DNA of 64,000 nt from Candidatus Saccharicenans sp. (GTDB taxonomy: Bacteria > Acidobacteriota > Aminicenantia > Aminicenantales > Saccharicenantaceae): assembly GCA_030018265.1 (NCBI GenBank), contig JASEFX010000007.1:26452-90451 (forward strand). Direction: 5' to 3'. The translations under genes and the position numbers were made by a program. The notes beneath the pieces were generated by a model. The model saw only the letters and a program-made list of their open reading frames with translations. It was not told the origin of the DNA and searched no databases. Below, in pieces: positions 9,478-18,920 of this stretch. Position 1 is the first letter of the stretch; each line of letters opens with the position of its first letter.

Positions 9478-10959
9478 ATGTGTGGAGTAATCGGCATCTG
9501 GTCTAACGGGGAAGTGTTTCATGACCTTTATCAGGGCCTTCTGTCCATCCAGCATCGAGGTCAGGATGCGGCCGGCATCATTACTTACGATGGCAAATTT
9601 CACGAGAAAAAAGGCAACGGTCTGGTTCTCGATATCTTCGGACCCCAGGAAGCGGCTCAGCTGAGGGGAAATGTGGGTATCGGTCACACCCGTTATCCGA
9701 CCATCGGCGGGGGCGGACATGAAGATGCTCAGCCCTTTATGGTCAACACTCCATTTGGCATCATTCTGGCTCACAACGGAAACGTGATCAACTACCGGCA
9801 GTTGAAAAAAGAGCTGTTTGAAAAGAACCAGAGATTGTTGAATTCTGACTGCGACGCTGAGGTTATCCTGAATGTTTTTGCTCAGGAGCTGGAAGAGCAG
9901 AGGGTCAGACAGCTCAGCCCCGACCACATCTTCAAAGCGGTAGCCGGGGTTTACCGCCGGGTTAGAGGCAGCTACTCGGTGGTGGCCTACATAGCCGAAC
10001 AGGGAATGGTGGCTTTCCGCGACCCGCAGGGGATTAAACCGCTGAGTTTCGGCCGGCGCCGTGACGGTCTGATTCCCTCCTATGCCTTTGCCTCGGAAAC
10101 GGTCAGCCTTAACCTGATGAATTTCGGAGAAATAGAACACATCCAGGCGGGAGAAGCGGTTTTTCTTGACCGCAACCGGCAGTTGCACCGGCGGAAGATC
10201 GTCAACAAAAAGCATACCCCCTGTCTTTTTGAGTGGGTTTATTTTGCCCGGCCGGATTCGGTTATAGATGGCGTCAACGTCTATAAAAGCAGGGTTAATC
10301 TCGGCCGGCTGCTGGCCGGAGAAATCAAAAAAAGGAATCTGGAAATAGACGTGGTGGTGCCGGTCCCTGATTCTGCCCGCGATGCAGCCATAGAAATTGC
10401 CCGCGCGCTGAAATTGAAATACCGTGAAGCGCTGGTGAAAAACCGTTACATCGGCAGAACTTTCATCATGCCGGCTGAGACCAAACGACAGAGTTCCGTG
10501 CGGCAGAAACTGAACCCTATCTGTTCAGAGATTGCCGGAAAGAAAGTCCTGCTGGTCGACGACAGCATCGTCCGCGGTAACACTTCGCGGGCTATTGTGG
10601 AGATGGTGAGAGAATGCGGCGCGGTGAAGGTTTATTTTGCTTCTTACTCGCCGCCGCTTCGCTACCCCTGCGTCTATGGCATCGACATGCAGACTAAAAC
10701 TGAATTTGTCGCTCGTGACGCCGACGAGGAGCTGGTCGCCCGCAGGATCGGGGCAGACCAGGTAATATACCAGACGCTGGCCAACCTGAAAAAAGCCATC
10801 CGGATGGAGAATCCGGCATTGAAGCACTTCTGCGCGGCCTGCTTCGACGGCAGGTATCCAACCGGCGACGTCACCCCCGACATCCTGAAAGCGATCGAAG
10901 AGGAACGTAAACTGGTGCAGGAAAGTCAGCTTGAACTGAATATCAAAACAGGTTGTTAG
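9478..10959 (+). CDS. purF: Amidophosphoribosyltransferase PurF
   Basis: First committed enzyme of purine synthesis, transferring ammonia from glutamine to PRPP to give phosphoribosylamine in the cytoplasm; 493 residues. The N-terminus is MCGVIGIW, so removal of Met exposes the nucleophilic Cys of the glutaminase domain with no propeptide. The C-terminal half is a phosphoribosyltransferase with the PRPP loop VLLVDDSIVRGNTS. Four cysteines match the 4Fe-4S ligands of the Bacillus-type enzyme: PCLFEW, YPCVYG and the pair in CAACFDG. The gene stands alone rather than in a pur operon, has its own promoter, and is convergent with the broken rmd gene. Confidence 0.97.
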   Translation: MCGVIGIWSNGEVFHDLYQGLLSIQHRGQDAAGIITYDGKFHEKKGNGLVLDIFGPQEAAQLRGNVGIGHTRYPTIGGGGHEDAQPFMVNTPFGIILAHNGNVINYRQLKKELFEKNQRLLNSDCDAEVILNVFAQELEEQRVRQLSPDHIFKAVAGVYRRVRGSYSVVAYIAEQGMVAFRDPQGIKPLSFGRRRDGLIPSYAFASETVSLNLMNFGEIEHIQAGEAVFLDRNRQLHRRKIVNKKHTPCLFEWVYFARPDSVIDGVNVYKSRVNLGRLLAGEIKKRNLEIDVVVPVPDSARDAAIEIARALKLKYREALVKNRYIGRTFIMPAETKRQSSVRQKLNPICSEIAGKKVLLVDDSIVRGNTSRAIVEMVRECGAVKVYFASYSPPLRYPCVYGIDMQTKTEFVARDADEELVARRIGADQVIYQTLANLKKAIRMENPALKHFCAACFDGRYPTGDVTPDILKAIEEERKLVQESQLELNIKTGC

Positions 10960-10977
10960 AGAAAGTTACCTGCGCCC

Positions 10978-11937
10978 TCAGGCTGTCTCTCTCCAGTAGT
11001 TGAGAAGATCAAGGATAGACTGTTTCAGGTTCAGCTGCGGCTTCCAGCCGGCGAGCTTGACCAGTCGGGTAATATCAGCCAGCAAAATCGGGGGTTCGGG
11101 AAAGCGACTTTTCGGGTCTTCGGTTTCAATTACCATTTTCGCCCTGGTCATACCCTGCATTAATTTAAGGACTTCATGGCCTGACCAGGCCTGCCCCGAA
11201 CCAACGTTGTAAACTTCACCGGGCTCGCTCTTTTCCAGGATTAACCAGAGGGCTCTGACCAGGTCTCTGACATCCAGGTAATCCCTTTTGTTTTCCAGAT
11301 TGGCCACTTTTATCAGCGGCTCTCTTTTCTTTTTTTCTATTTCGGCTATCTGCCAGGCAAGGCTTGATATCTGATAATGAGGCGGCTGACCCGGGCCGAC
11401 CGGGCTGAAAATCCTGGCCCTTACGATCGGCAGGCCATAGAGCATTTGAAATACTGAAAGCCTAGAAGATCCTGAGCGGCTTTGCTAACGCCAAACGGAC
11501 TGAGCGGCCGGAAGACGGCTGTTTCTTTTACAGGCAGCTCGTCGGAGTAAACCAGACCGTAAGCTTCGGCTGAAGTGGCCACCAGCACCCGGGGTCGCAG
11601 CTTGAGCTCCCGGAGGGCTTCGAGCAGGTTAACTGTGCCCATCAGGTTGGTGTCCATAAAAGCACAGGCCATATTATGTGAGGAATCCGTTGACGACAGG
11701 CTTGCCAGGTGAAAAATCCGGTCGGGTCGTAAATCTGCCAGTACCTGGAGAAGCGACCGCAGGTCCCGCACGTCTCCTTCGACCACCCTGATACGCTCGG
11801 TCAGTTTTTTTCGTTTGAGAGTAGCAGGAACCCGGCCTGACCAGGCCGGAGATCTCCACAGGCGATACCACCTGGGAGATGTATTCAATGAGATGGCTGG
11901 CCACAAAGCCGCTGGCTCCGGTAATCAGTATTCTCAT
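10978..11937 (-). pseudogene. rmd: GDP-6-deoxy-mannose reductase-like gene, frameshifted
   Basis: Three overlapping track ORFs make up one extended-SDR protein of about 319 residues. The start (ILITGASGFVASHL, NAD(P)-binding) and the C-terminal half (RARIFSPVGPGQ, KRDYLDVRDLVRA, a DLLNYWRE end) share one frame, while the middle (VVEGDVRDL, SAEAYG, LSPFGVSK) is shifted. The shifts map to a GGG run (11831-11833) with one base too many and an AAA run (11445-11447) with one too few, both read on the minus strand. The C-terminal pattern matches GDP-4-keto-6-deoxy-mannose reductases. The usual catalytic YxxxK Tyr is Phe (FGVSK), which also suggests loss of function. Homopolymer sequencing error is the main alternative. 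Confidence 0.75.
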
Positions 11938-11965
11938 CTTTTATTTCCCGTTTTTACTTAAATAC

Positions 11966-11993
11966 CATATAGGTTTTTTTCTCTGAGTGTCAA
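11966..11993 (-). promoter_or_regulatory. Sigma70 promoter for the rmd-like gene
   Basis: On the minus strand a perfect TTGACA is followed after 16 bases by TATATG (or after 18 by TATGGT), about 30 bases before the ATG. The rest of the 257-base gap towards lptD shows no other signal. Confidence 0.55.
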
Positions 11994-12194
11994 TACTAAA
12001 ATTATTAAAAAAGCGGACATAACTCTGGCAAGTCTTTGCCTCTGCTGCCCCGAAATGAACAAATCAATTCGCTTTCAGGAAAAAATCGCACAGGCTTTTT
12101 TCAGGCATACTTCAGACGAAGCCCCGGAAGCTCCGGTTTGATTTTATCAATCGATCAATATCAATCTGATCACATTCCACCGGACAGCTTTAGC

Positions 12195-14381
12195 TCAGAA
12201 CCCGAGGGTTCCCGGCAGGTCTGAAGTGTGGCTGATATTACCCAGTCCAACAGAGAATCTGAACTGAGCTTCCGGCTTCGAACGATAATAAAAAATCCTG
12301 AGGTCAAAGCTGAAGTCCAGACACTGATAATGATAGGTGCCCGCCAGGGCGGAATAAAGAATTTTCCTGTTCTGGACGTCCACTTCAACCTGGGTCTTCA
12401 GGTCGATTTTTTCAGGCCAGCGAACACCGGCCTGAATTCCGGCCTGATGGCTGCGGAAAAAGCTGTCCGGCGTAATTACCTGGTAATACTTTGACCAGTT
12501 AAGGTTGAAGAAAAAACGGTCTTCAGGCTTTCCCCAGCCGGCGCTCAGCCTGGAGCTGAGAAGGTTTTTTTCATAGGGGTTAAAATCGGCTGAAACATCC
12601 AGGCTCAGCGGTCCGAACGGATAATATCTCAGGTAGACGTTGACCGGAGAAAAGTGCCTTTCCTGGTGGCAGGGGTAATAGTAGCGAATCGGACTGTGTT
12701 CAGGGTCGAAGAAAACCGTTGTCGTCAATCCGAGCGTCAGGATTTCTCTGGGGGAGCTGTCGGTTTTCGTCAGAAAATGCTGGGTCAGGCCGAATTTCAG
12801 GTTGTTGTTTCTAAAAATTCCGAAGGGAGAAATAATTCTTTCGAGCGTTTCCCGGGGTATCGGGCTATCGAAGGAATAAGAGATAAAAGGCACCACCAGG
12901 TGTTTAAGATAGGCCTGGCCTTTCCTGAAGAAAAGGCGATAGACGACCGGACCTTCAAGGTTAAGGCCAAAACTGCCCTGGGCCGTCAGCAGGGAATTTT
13001 CTGTGCGGATGTTTGTTCCCGGCTGATAGCTCTGGAAATACCAGACAAAATTGCCGCCGGCGCGGAAAGTCAGGTTTAACCACGCGGCAGGCAGCAGGGG
13101 GAAAGAAAGAGAAGGTCGGAAATAGGCCTGGCCGAGGTCATAACCGGTTTCAGTCAGCTCAGTTTTCCAGCTGTACTGCCAGTTGCTGAGGCCGGATTCA
13201 AAAGAGAGGTCGACCCGGGGAAATAATCTGTATTTCAACATGTTGAAGCTGAGCTGGGGTCGGTAGGTGGTACTCACTTTCTGGCCGGTGAGGGGGAAGT
13301 AGCTTTCGAATTTAGAGGCCCGGAGGTTAAAATTGAAACGCGACCAGTTTCTGGTAAGTCCGAGCTGATAGGATCGATTGTTTACCGTGGCCAGGTTGAA
13401 ATTGTTCTCAAACTCTCTCAGAAAATCGAAAGAACTGGAATAGTCAGCCCGGGCTGAAAGATGAAATCCGTAAGGCAATTTCTGGGAATGGTCCAGGCGC
13501 AGAATGAAGGGTGTTTTTTGAGGCGAAATGTTTTCATCTTTCCATGGAAGGAAAAAGTAACCGTTAGCTTCGCCTCTTGTTCCCCCCGGCAGAAGATAAC
13601 GGAATTCGAGACCGGCTCCGGCGCCTTTTCTTGAATACCAGTCGACGGTGACGGTGGAATCGATGTTCCGGGTTATTGCCCAGTAAAAACTCTGGCTGAG
13701 AGTAATTCCTTTCACCCGGTTGAAACCCAGGCGAGGGAAGAGAAAACCGGTAGCTCTGGGTTTCAGTGGATATCTCAAATAAGGAACATAAAGGACTGGA
13801 ATTTCTTTAACCCGGAAAACGGCCTGCTTCATGGTGATATGGTCTTCAGGCTGAAATCGGGCTTCAGAAAAGGCAAAGCGCCAGCGGGGCACCGGTTGGG
13901 TGCAGCTGGTGAACCAGGCTCTTTCCAGGCGGTATACACCGGTGACTGATTTATGGATTTTCTCCGCTCCAAAAAGAGCGCCCGGACGACTTATAGCCCG
14001 GACTTCTTCCAGGGAGCACTCTCCGGTTTTCAGGTTGTAGGAGAGACGATCACAGGAAATCACCTCATCCGGAAGTTGAAGAGTGATATGTCCCAGCGCG
14101 ACCAGTTCATAGGTTTCGAGATTCACCTGAAGGCGATCAGCCAGAAGCACCAGCGAGCCGTATCTGAGTTCTACCTCTCCCTCGGCCAGCCAGACCGGAC
14201 CGTTTTTTTCCTGGTATTTAGCTTCAAGCTGAATGACCTCGTCCACAAGGATAGAGTTTCTTTCCTGGCTTATATACGTTGCAGGCAAAGACAGAGCGGG
14301 ACACAGAATAAGGAGGCTGATAAAGCAGATGCTCTGCCAGGAAACAGGTTTCCAGCCGTTCATTCCGATCACTGTGTTCAT
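12195..14381 (-). CDS. lptD: LPS-assembly protein LptD
   Basis: Outer-membrane translocon that inserts lipopolysaccharide into the outer leaflet. I start at the ATG at 14381 (728 residues) rather than the TTG at 14411, because it places a hydrophobic signal sequence (ICFISLLILCPALS) near the N-terminus. Residues about 35-150 form the periplasmic OstA/LptA-like domain (GEVELRYGSLVLLADRL, VISCDRLSYNLKTG). The LptD barrel follows, with typical elements such as VPYLRYPLKPRATGFLFPRLG. Only two cysteines are conspicuous near residue 130-165, so the four-Cys disulfide pattern of E. coli LptD is not obvious. Its presence argues for LPS in this organism. No lptE is visible. Confidence 0.88.
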   Translation of the reverse strand: MNTVIGMNGWKPVSWQSICFISLLILCPALSLPATYISQERNSILVDEVIQLEAKYQEKNGPVWLAEGEVELRYGSLVLLADRLQVNLETYELVALGHITLQLPDEVISCDRLSYNLKTGECSLEEVRAISRPGALFGAEKIHKSVTGVYRLERAWFTSCTQPVPRWRFAFSEARFQPEDHITMKQAVFRVKEIPVLYVPYLRYPLKPRATGFLFPRLGFNRVKGITLSQSFYWAITRNIDSTVTVDWYSRKGAGAGLEFRYLLPGGTRGEANGYFFLPWKDENISPQKTPFILRLDHSQKLPYGFHLSARADYSSSFDFLREFENNFNLATVNNRSYQLGLTRNWSRFNFNLRASKFESYFPLTGQKVSTTYRPQLSFNMLKYRLFPRVDLSFESGLSNWQYSWKTELTETGYDLGQAYFRPSLSFPLLPAAWLNLTFRAGGNFVWYFQSYQPGTNIRTENSLLTAQGSFGLNLEGPVVYRLFFRKGQAYLKHLVVPFISYSFDSPIPRETLERIISPFGIFRNNNLKFGLTQHFLTKTDSSPREILTLGLTTTVFFDPEHSPIRYYYPCHQERHFSPVNVYLRYYPFGPLSLDVSADFNPYEKNLLSSRLSAGWGKPEDRFFFNLNWSKYYQVITPDSFFRSHQAGIQAGVRWPEKIDLKTQVEVDVQNRKILYSALAGTYHYQCLDFSFDLRIFYYRSKPEAQFRFSVGLGNISHTSDLPGTLGF

Positions 14382-14479
14382 AATATATAATTGCCGCCTT
14401 TTCGGGGGCAAGGAGAAAGTGCTGCCTGGTTCCTTGAATTTGATTAGCTAAATGTGGTAAAAATAAAGGCATCTGAGAA

Positions 14480-15733
14480 ATGAAAGCTCTGGCCGGTTTG
14501 AGAAAATTTGCTGTTCCAGTGTTAAGAACAACAATATTCTGTCTGTTTTTTTCTTTCCTGACCATCGACCTTATGGCTGAGACCTGGAAAGCTAAGGAAC
14601 TTCGCCGGGCCTGGGAGGAGGCGGCCTGGAGGTTTGGACCGCTCAGGGTTCAGCCTCTTATTATTATCAGGGATGCTGGTTACGATTCGAACATCTATTA
14701 CCATCCTCAGGCGGTGTCGGATTTCTGGCTGACAGCGGGACCAGGGGCTTATGCTTATTTGATGTTCAAAAAGAGAGTGATAGTTCGAGTTTTTGAATCG
14801 CGACAGTATGTTTATTTTTTTAAGACGGAAAGGGAAAGAACCTGGAATAATTACTTCAACGGAGACGTTTCGCTAAGCTTTAACCGGATTCTTCTGACCG
14901 TCGGCGGAGCCTGGAACAATGCCCGCGAAAGATGGAACACCGAAATCGATATAAGACCGCGAAGAATAGAAAAAAGAGGTAACCTTTCTTTGCTTTATCA
15001 GAGATCTTACCGGGTTTCCTTTGAAGTTACCGCTTCCCTGGCGGATTATCTTTATGAGAGCCTGGAATATAATTCCGTAAACATAGGGGAAAGACTGAGC
15101 CATCTGGAGAATCTGTTTTCAGGAAAACTTTATTACCGGTTGAACCCGAGGATTCAGTTTTTTCTTGAAGGGGAGTTCGCGCGGTATGATTTCAGGAGCG
15201 AGCTGAGCCCCGGAGATTCCCGGAGCCAGGCTGTTTATTCCGGTTTTGAATTTTCTCCGGCCGGCAGGATCAGAGGGCGGCTGAGACTGGGCTATAAAAA
15301 TTTCGACTCCCTGGAAGAGGGGCGGCCGGATTACCGCGGGCTCGTCGGGGACACCTCGATCAGCTGGGCGCTGATGCGTCCGCTGGTTCTGAGAGCTTCC
15401 TATCAGAGGGATGTTAACTTTTCGGTCTGGTCGCAGAATCCTTTTTATGTAGGAAACGGCTGGTCAACTGGAGCCTCCGTTTATATGTTCCGGAGAAGGA
15501 TCCGCCTTGATTATAATTACAGCCGGCTGCGAAATGATTACCCTCTGGATGCGGTGCCCGGTTCCGAACCCAGAAAGGATTTTTATACTTTGAATTCGGT
15601 GGCTTTATATATTAGAATTAAAAAGACGGTAGGATTTGGAATTTCAGGAGGTTTGTGGAGCAGAAAGATAAATGTTTTTGACTGGGATGTAAGAAAAAAA
15701 TTTCTCGGAGCAAACCTGACCTATGAATTTTAA
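14480..15733 (+). CDS. Outer-membrane beta-barrel protein of the EPS block
   Basis: A 417-residue protein with a signal peptide (TTIFCLFFSFLTIDLMAE) and strand patterns characteristic of an outer-membrane barrel ending GANLTYEF with a terminal Phe. Motifs such as AGYDSNIYYHP near residue 65 and repeated aromatic-alternating strands resemble the putative beta-barrel porin 2 (BBP2-like) proteins found in exopolysaccharide clusters. It is divergent from lptD across a 98-base gap and precedes the Wza-like gene by 52 bases. It may be the outer-membrane conduit for the polymer exported by the next genes. The function is inferred from position. Confidence 0.65.
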   Translation: MKALAGLRKFAVPVLRTTIFCLFFSFLTIDLMAETWKAKELRRAWEEAAWRFGPLRVQPLIIIRDAGYDSNIYYHPQAVSDFWLTAGPGAYAYLMFKKRVIVRVFESRQYVYFFKTERERTWNNYFNGDVSLSFNRILLTVGGAWNNARERWNTEIDIRPRRIEKRGNLSLLYQRSYRVSFEVTASLADYLYESLEYNSVNIGERLSHLENLFSGKLYYRLNPRIQFFLEGEFARYDFRSELSPGDSRSQAVYSGFEFSPAGRIRGRLRLGYKNFDSLEEGRPDYRGLVGDTSISWALMRPLVLRASYQRDVNFSVWSQNPFYVGNGWSTGASVYMFRRRIRLDYNYSRLRNDYPLDAVPGSEPRKDFYTLNSVALYIRIKKTVGFGISGGLWSRKINVFDWDVRKKFLGANLTYEF

Positions 15734-15785
15734 TCCCGGGCTGGCATTAGCACGGGTTAGACAGTCGATAAAAGGTAAATAAAAA

Positions 15786-16688
15786 ATGGATAAAGTTGAA
15801 TTTAAGCGGTTCAATATCTTTTTCGTGTTTCTCCTGGTATGCGTTCTTTTCGGGTACGGGTTAAGTCAGGATAGAGGAGTTCCGGCTGAAGCTCAAGAGA
15901 TGCAAAAAGCTGCCCGCGATTATTTCATCAGAGAATACGTTATCGGTCCTAGGGACCTTCTGGAAATAAAAGTTTTTGAGCTCCCGGAGTTTGACAACAC
16001 GGTCAGGGTGTCTGAAGACGGTTCTATTACTCTGCCGCTTCTCGGGAATGTCCAGGTCCGCGGGTTGACGAAGGAAAAACTCGAGCGGAGACTGGCTGAA
16101 CTTCTGGAAAAATACGTTAAGAATGCTCAGGTGTCGGTTTTTATAAAAGAATATCAGAGTTCCCGTGTGGCCATCATCGGTGCGGTGGAAAGACCCGGCA
16201 TGTACGAACTGGTTGGCCGGCAAACGCTGCTGCAGATGATTTCTCAGGCGGGCGGTTTCAAGGAAAACGCAGCCAATGAAATTTACATCCTGAGAGAAGG
16301 CGAAGGAGGAGTTACCGCTTCTATCAGAATTGACCTGGAAGATCTGCTGCTCAACGGCAATCAGCGGCTGAACATTCCTCTCCAGCCTAACGATGTGATC
16401 AACGTTCCGGTCGACAGGTTGATTACCATTTATGTTTTCGGTCAGGTCCGCAACCCCGGAGCGATTCAGGTAAAGATGTCTAAAAAGATTACTCTTCTTC
16501 AGGCTATCGCCCAGGCCGGGGGCCTGAGCGAAAACGCTTCGAAACGAGGGGTGATTGTGAAAAGAAAAGATAAGAGCGGTAAAGAAATAAATTTTAAGAT
16601 TAATCTGAACGATATCATAAAAGGCAAACGCAAGGATCTCCCGCTCCAGGAAGGAGATGTGGTGATCGTTCAGGAAAGCATATTTTAG
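15786..16688 (+). CDS. Polysaccharide export protein (Wza-like, SLBB)
   Basis: A 300-residue exported protein with an N-terminal hydrophobic signal (IFFVFLLVCVLFGYG). The Poly_export motif begins near residue 50 (YVIGPRDLLEIKVFELPEF, then VSEDGSITLPLLGNVQVRGLT) and two SLBB domains follow, starting at VAIIGAVERPGMYEL and ITIYVFGQVRNPGAI. There is no lipobox and no C-terminal transmembrane helix of the E. coli Wza type, so the outer-membrane pore may be supplied by the preceding barrel protein. It forms a unit with the BY-kinase that starts 24 bases later. Confidence 0.9.
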   Translation: MDKVEFKRFNIFFVFLLVCVLFGYGLSQDRGVPAEAQEMQKAARDYFIREYVIGPRDLLEIKVFELPEFDNTVRVSEDGSITLPLLGNVQVRGLTKEKLERRLAELLEKYVKNAQVSVFIKEYQSSRVAIIGAVERPGMYELVGRQTLLQMISQAGGFKENAANEIYILREGEGGVTASIRIDLEDLLLNGNQRLNIPLQPNDVINVPVDRLITIYVFGQVRNPGAIQVKMSKKITLLQAIAQAGGLSENASKRGVIVKRKDKSGKEINFKINLNDIIKGKRKDLPLQEGDVVIVQESIF

Positions 16689-16712
16689 GGCACGTAAGGT
16701 AAGAGGTTAAAG

Positions 16713-18920
16713 ATGAACAACGAAAACTATGTGGAATCTCAGGCCACGGCCGCGGATGAAATAGACCTGAGAAAATACATCGATATCATCGTACGCAGAC
16801 GCTGGACGGTGATTTCGGTCACCCTGATCGCGGCGGCCATTTCTCTGATCATTTCCTTTGTCACCAGGCCCGTTTATAAAGCCAGCGGGACGGTGATGAT
16901 TGAAAAAGAACCGAACATTTTAAGCTTTGAGGACATTTTTCAGATAGAAACTTTCCGGGATGATTATTTTCAGACACAGTACAAGCTGCTTCAAAGCCGG
17001 AGCCTGGCGGAAAGAACCATCGAACAGCTGAAACTCTGGGAGAAAAAAGAATTTTCCGCCGGGAAAGAGGTCACGCCGGATGACCTGAAGAATCCAGTTT
17101 TCAGAAGAAAATTGATTGACAGGTTCTTAAGCCGGCTCGAGGTCAAGCCGATCAGAATGACCAGGCTGGTGGAAGTCTCCTTCAAGGCTGGCGACCCGGT
17201 CCTGGCCAGCGATTGCGTGAACGCCCTGTTCGATTCTTTCATAGACATGAATATTGAGTCAAAATACGAGACCACCGAACAGGCAACCGAATTTCTTACC
17301 CAGCAGATCAACGACCTGAAGCGAGAAATAAGCGAGAAAGAACAGGAGCTGCAAAGGTACGGTCAGGAAAAGGATATCGTTCTGCTGAGCGAGAAAGAAA
17401 CAACGGTGCTGGATAAGCTAAATGAAGTTAACAAGGCACTGACCGAGGCCCAGATTGACCGGGTAAGGAAAGAAGCTTATTACAACAGCATCAAAAACGC
17501 TTCACCCGATTTTATTCCCGAAGCCCTCAACAACCAGCTGATTCAACGCCTGCGCGAGGATTATGTGAGACTCAGCCGGGAATACGCCAAGATGCAGGAG
17601 AAATTCCAGCCCGATTACCCGGAAATGCAACGTCTGAAAGCCGAGCTGGATTCAGCCAGAGAACTACTGAAGAACGAAACCCAGAGGCTGGTGCAGGCCG
17701 CTTATTCCGATTATCATGCATCACTTAAGAAAGAGCTGTCATTGCGGGAACTTTTTGAAACACATAAGGAGGAAGCCTTCCGGCTGAATTCCAGCGCCAT
17801 TCTTTACAACAGCCTGAAGATTGAAATAGAAAACAAAAAAAATCTTCTCGAATCTCTTCTGAAGAGGCAGAGCGAAACGGGTCTTTCAGCCCGGCTTAAG
17901 GGCCTGAGAACTTCCAACGTCCGCATTGTCGACCGGGCTGACATTCCGATCCATCCTTACAGCCCCAAAAAATTGCGCAATCTGCTGCTGGCTCTTTTTC
18001 TCGGGTTGTTTGGAGGAGTCGGGCTGGCTCTGGTCATGGAGTATCTGGATAATACGATTAAATCAGCCGAGGATGTTGAGCGTTACTCCAGGTTGCCCAC
18101 GCTCGGAGTTGTTCCGGCATTTAATGGAGACACTATTCTTGACGGCCATTATTATGCCTACCGCTCGAGAGAGGATGAGTCAGAAGACAGGAAGAAAAAG
18201 AGAAATGAAAAGGAAGAGACAGCCGCGGGGACTGAACCCAGAAGCATCGAGCTGATCAGTTACTTTGCTCCGGAATCCACCTTTGCCGAAAGCTACCGCT
18301 CGCTGAGAACCGCTCTGTTGTTATCCGGACCCCTTTCGAGTCTTAAAAGCTTGATCATCACCAGTCCTCTGCCGAATGAAGGCAAATCCGTAACCATTTC
18401 CAATTTGGCGGTGAGTCTGGCCCAGATGGAAAAGAAGGTTTTGCTGGTGGATGCCGACCTGCGCCGGCCAAAACAATACCGCATTTTTAACATAAAAAAC
18501 CACGACGGGCTGAGCAACTTTCTGACCATAGGGGTGGATATTGAAAAACTGATTAAGCCCACGATTGTGCCTTTTCTGTACTTGATAAACTCCGGGCCGA
18601 TCCCGCCGAACCCGGCCGAGCTGCTCGGTTCCGAAAGGATGAAGGAACTTCTGGAAAGGGCGAAAGAAGATTTTGACTTTGTTTTGATAGACACTCCGCC
18701 GCTTCTTTCCGTGACAGATTCCCAGGTGCTGGGCAAGCTGGTTGATGGGATTATAATGGTGGTGCATGCGGAAAAAACACCCCGCGAAGCCCTGCGGCAG
18801 GCAAGAGAGATTATCGACCTGCTTCAACTGAAGACGTTCGGGGTGGTGATCAACGCCCTCAACCTTGACAACCGTGGATATTATTATCGCCGCTATTATC
18901 GGCATTATTATAAAAAATAG
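16713..18920 (+). CDS. Chain-length determinant/BY-kinase fusion (Wzc-like)
   Basis: A 735-residue inner-membrane protein. The N-terminal Wzz domain starts near residue 20 (IDLRKYIDIIVRRRWTV) with one TM helix, followed by a long coiled-coil periplasmic region and a second TM segment near residue 425 (LLALFLGLFGGVGLALV). The cytoplasmic C-terminal half is a bacterial tyrosine kinase with Walker A PLPNEGKSVT, Walker A' LLVDADLRRP and Walker B VLIDTPP. The tail is a tyrosine cluster (GYYYRRYYRHYYKK), the usual autophosphorylation site. It should control polymer length and export, with the PHP phosphatase encoded immediately downstream reversing its phosphorylation. Confidence 0.94.
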   Translation: MNNENYVESQATAADEIDLRKYIDIIVRRRWTVISVTLIAAAISLIISFVTRPVYKASGTVMIEKEPNILSFEDIFQIETFRDDYFQTQYKLLQSRSLAERTIEQLKLWEKKEFSAGKEVTPDDLKNPVFRRKLIDRFLSRLEVKPIRMTRLVEVSFKAGDPVLASDCVNALFDSFIDMNIESKYETTEQATEFLTQQINDLKREISEKEQELQRYGQEKDIVLLSEKETTVLDKLNEVNKALTEAQIDRVRKEAYYNSIKNASPDFIPEALNNQLIQRLREDYVRLSREYAKMQEKFQPDYPEMQRLKAELDSARELLKNETQRLVQAAYSDYHASLKKELSLRELFETHKEEAFRLNSSAILYNSLKIEIENKKNLLESLLKRQSETGLSARLKGLRTSNVRIVDRADIPIHPYSPKKLRNLLLALFLGLFGGVGLALVMEYLDNTIKSAEDVERYSRLPTLGVVPAFNGDTILDGHYYAYRSREDESEDRKKKRNEKEETAAGTEPRSIELISYFAPESTFAESYRSLRTALLLSGPLSSLKSLIITSPLPNEGKSVTISNLAVSLAQMEKKVLLVDADLRRPKQYRIFNIKNHDGLSNFLTIGVDIEKLIKPTIVPFLYLINSGPIPPNPAELLGSERMKELLERAKEDFDFVLIDTPPLLSVTDSQVLGKLVDGIIMVVHAEKTPREALRQAREIIDLLQLKTFGVVINALNLDNRGYYYRRYYRHYYKK

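Noticed and set aside
9436-10215. 259-aa minus-strand ORF
   Set aside because: Shadow of purF, which has clear motifs and a promoter.
10978-11937. Programmed frameshift in the rmd-like gene
   Set aside because: Two shifts would be needed at ordinary homopolymers with no slippery heptamer or obvious stimulatory structure; decay or sequencing error is simpler.
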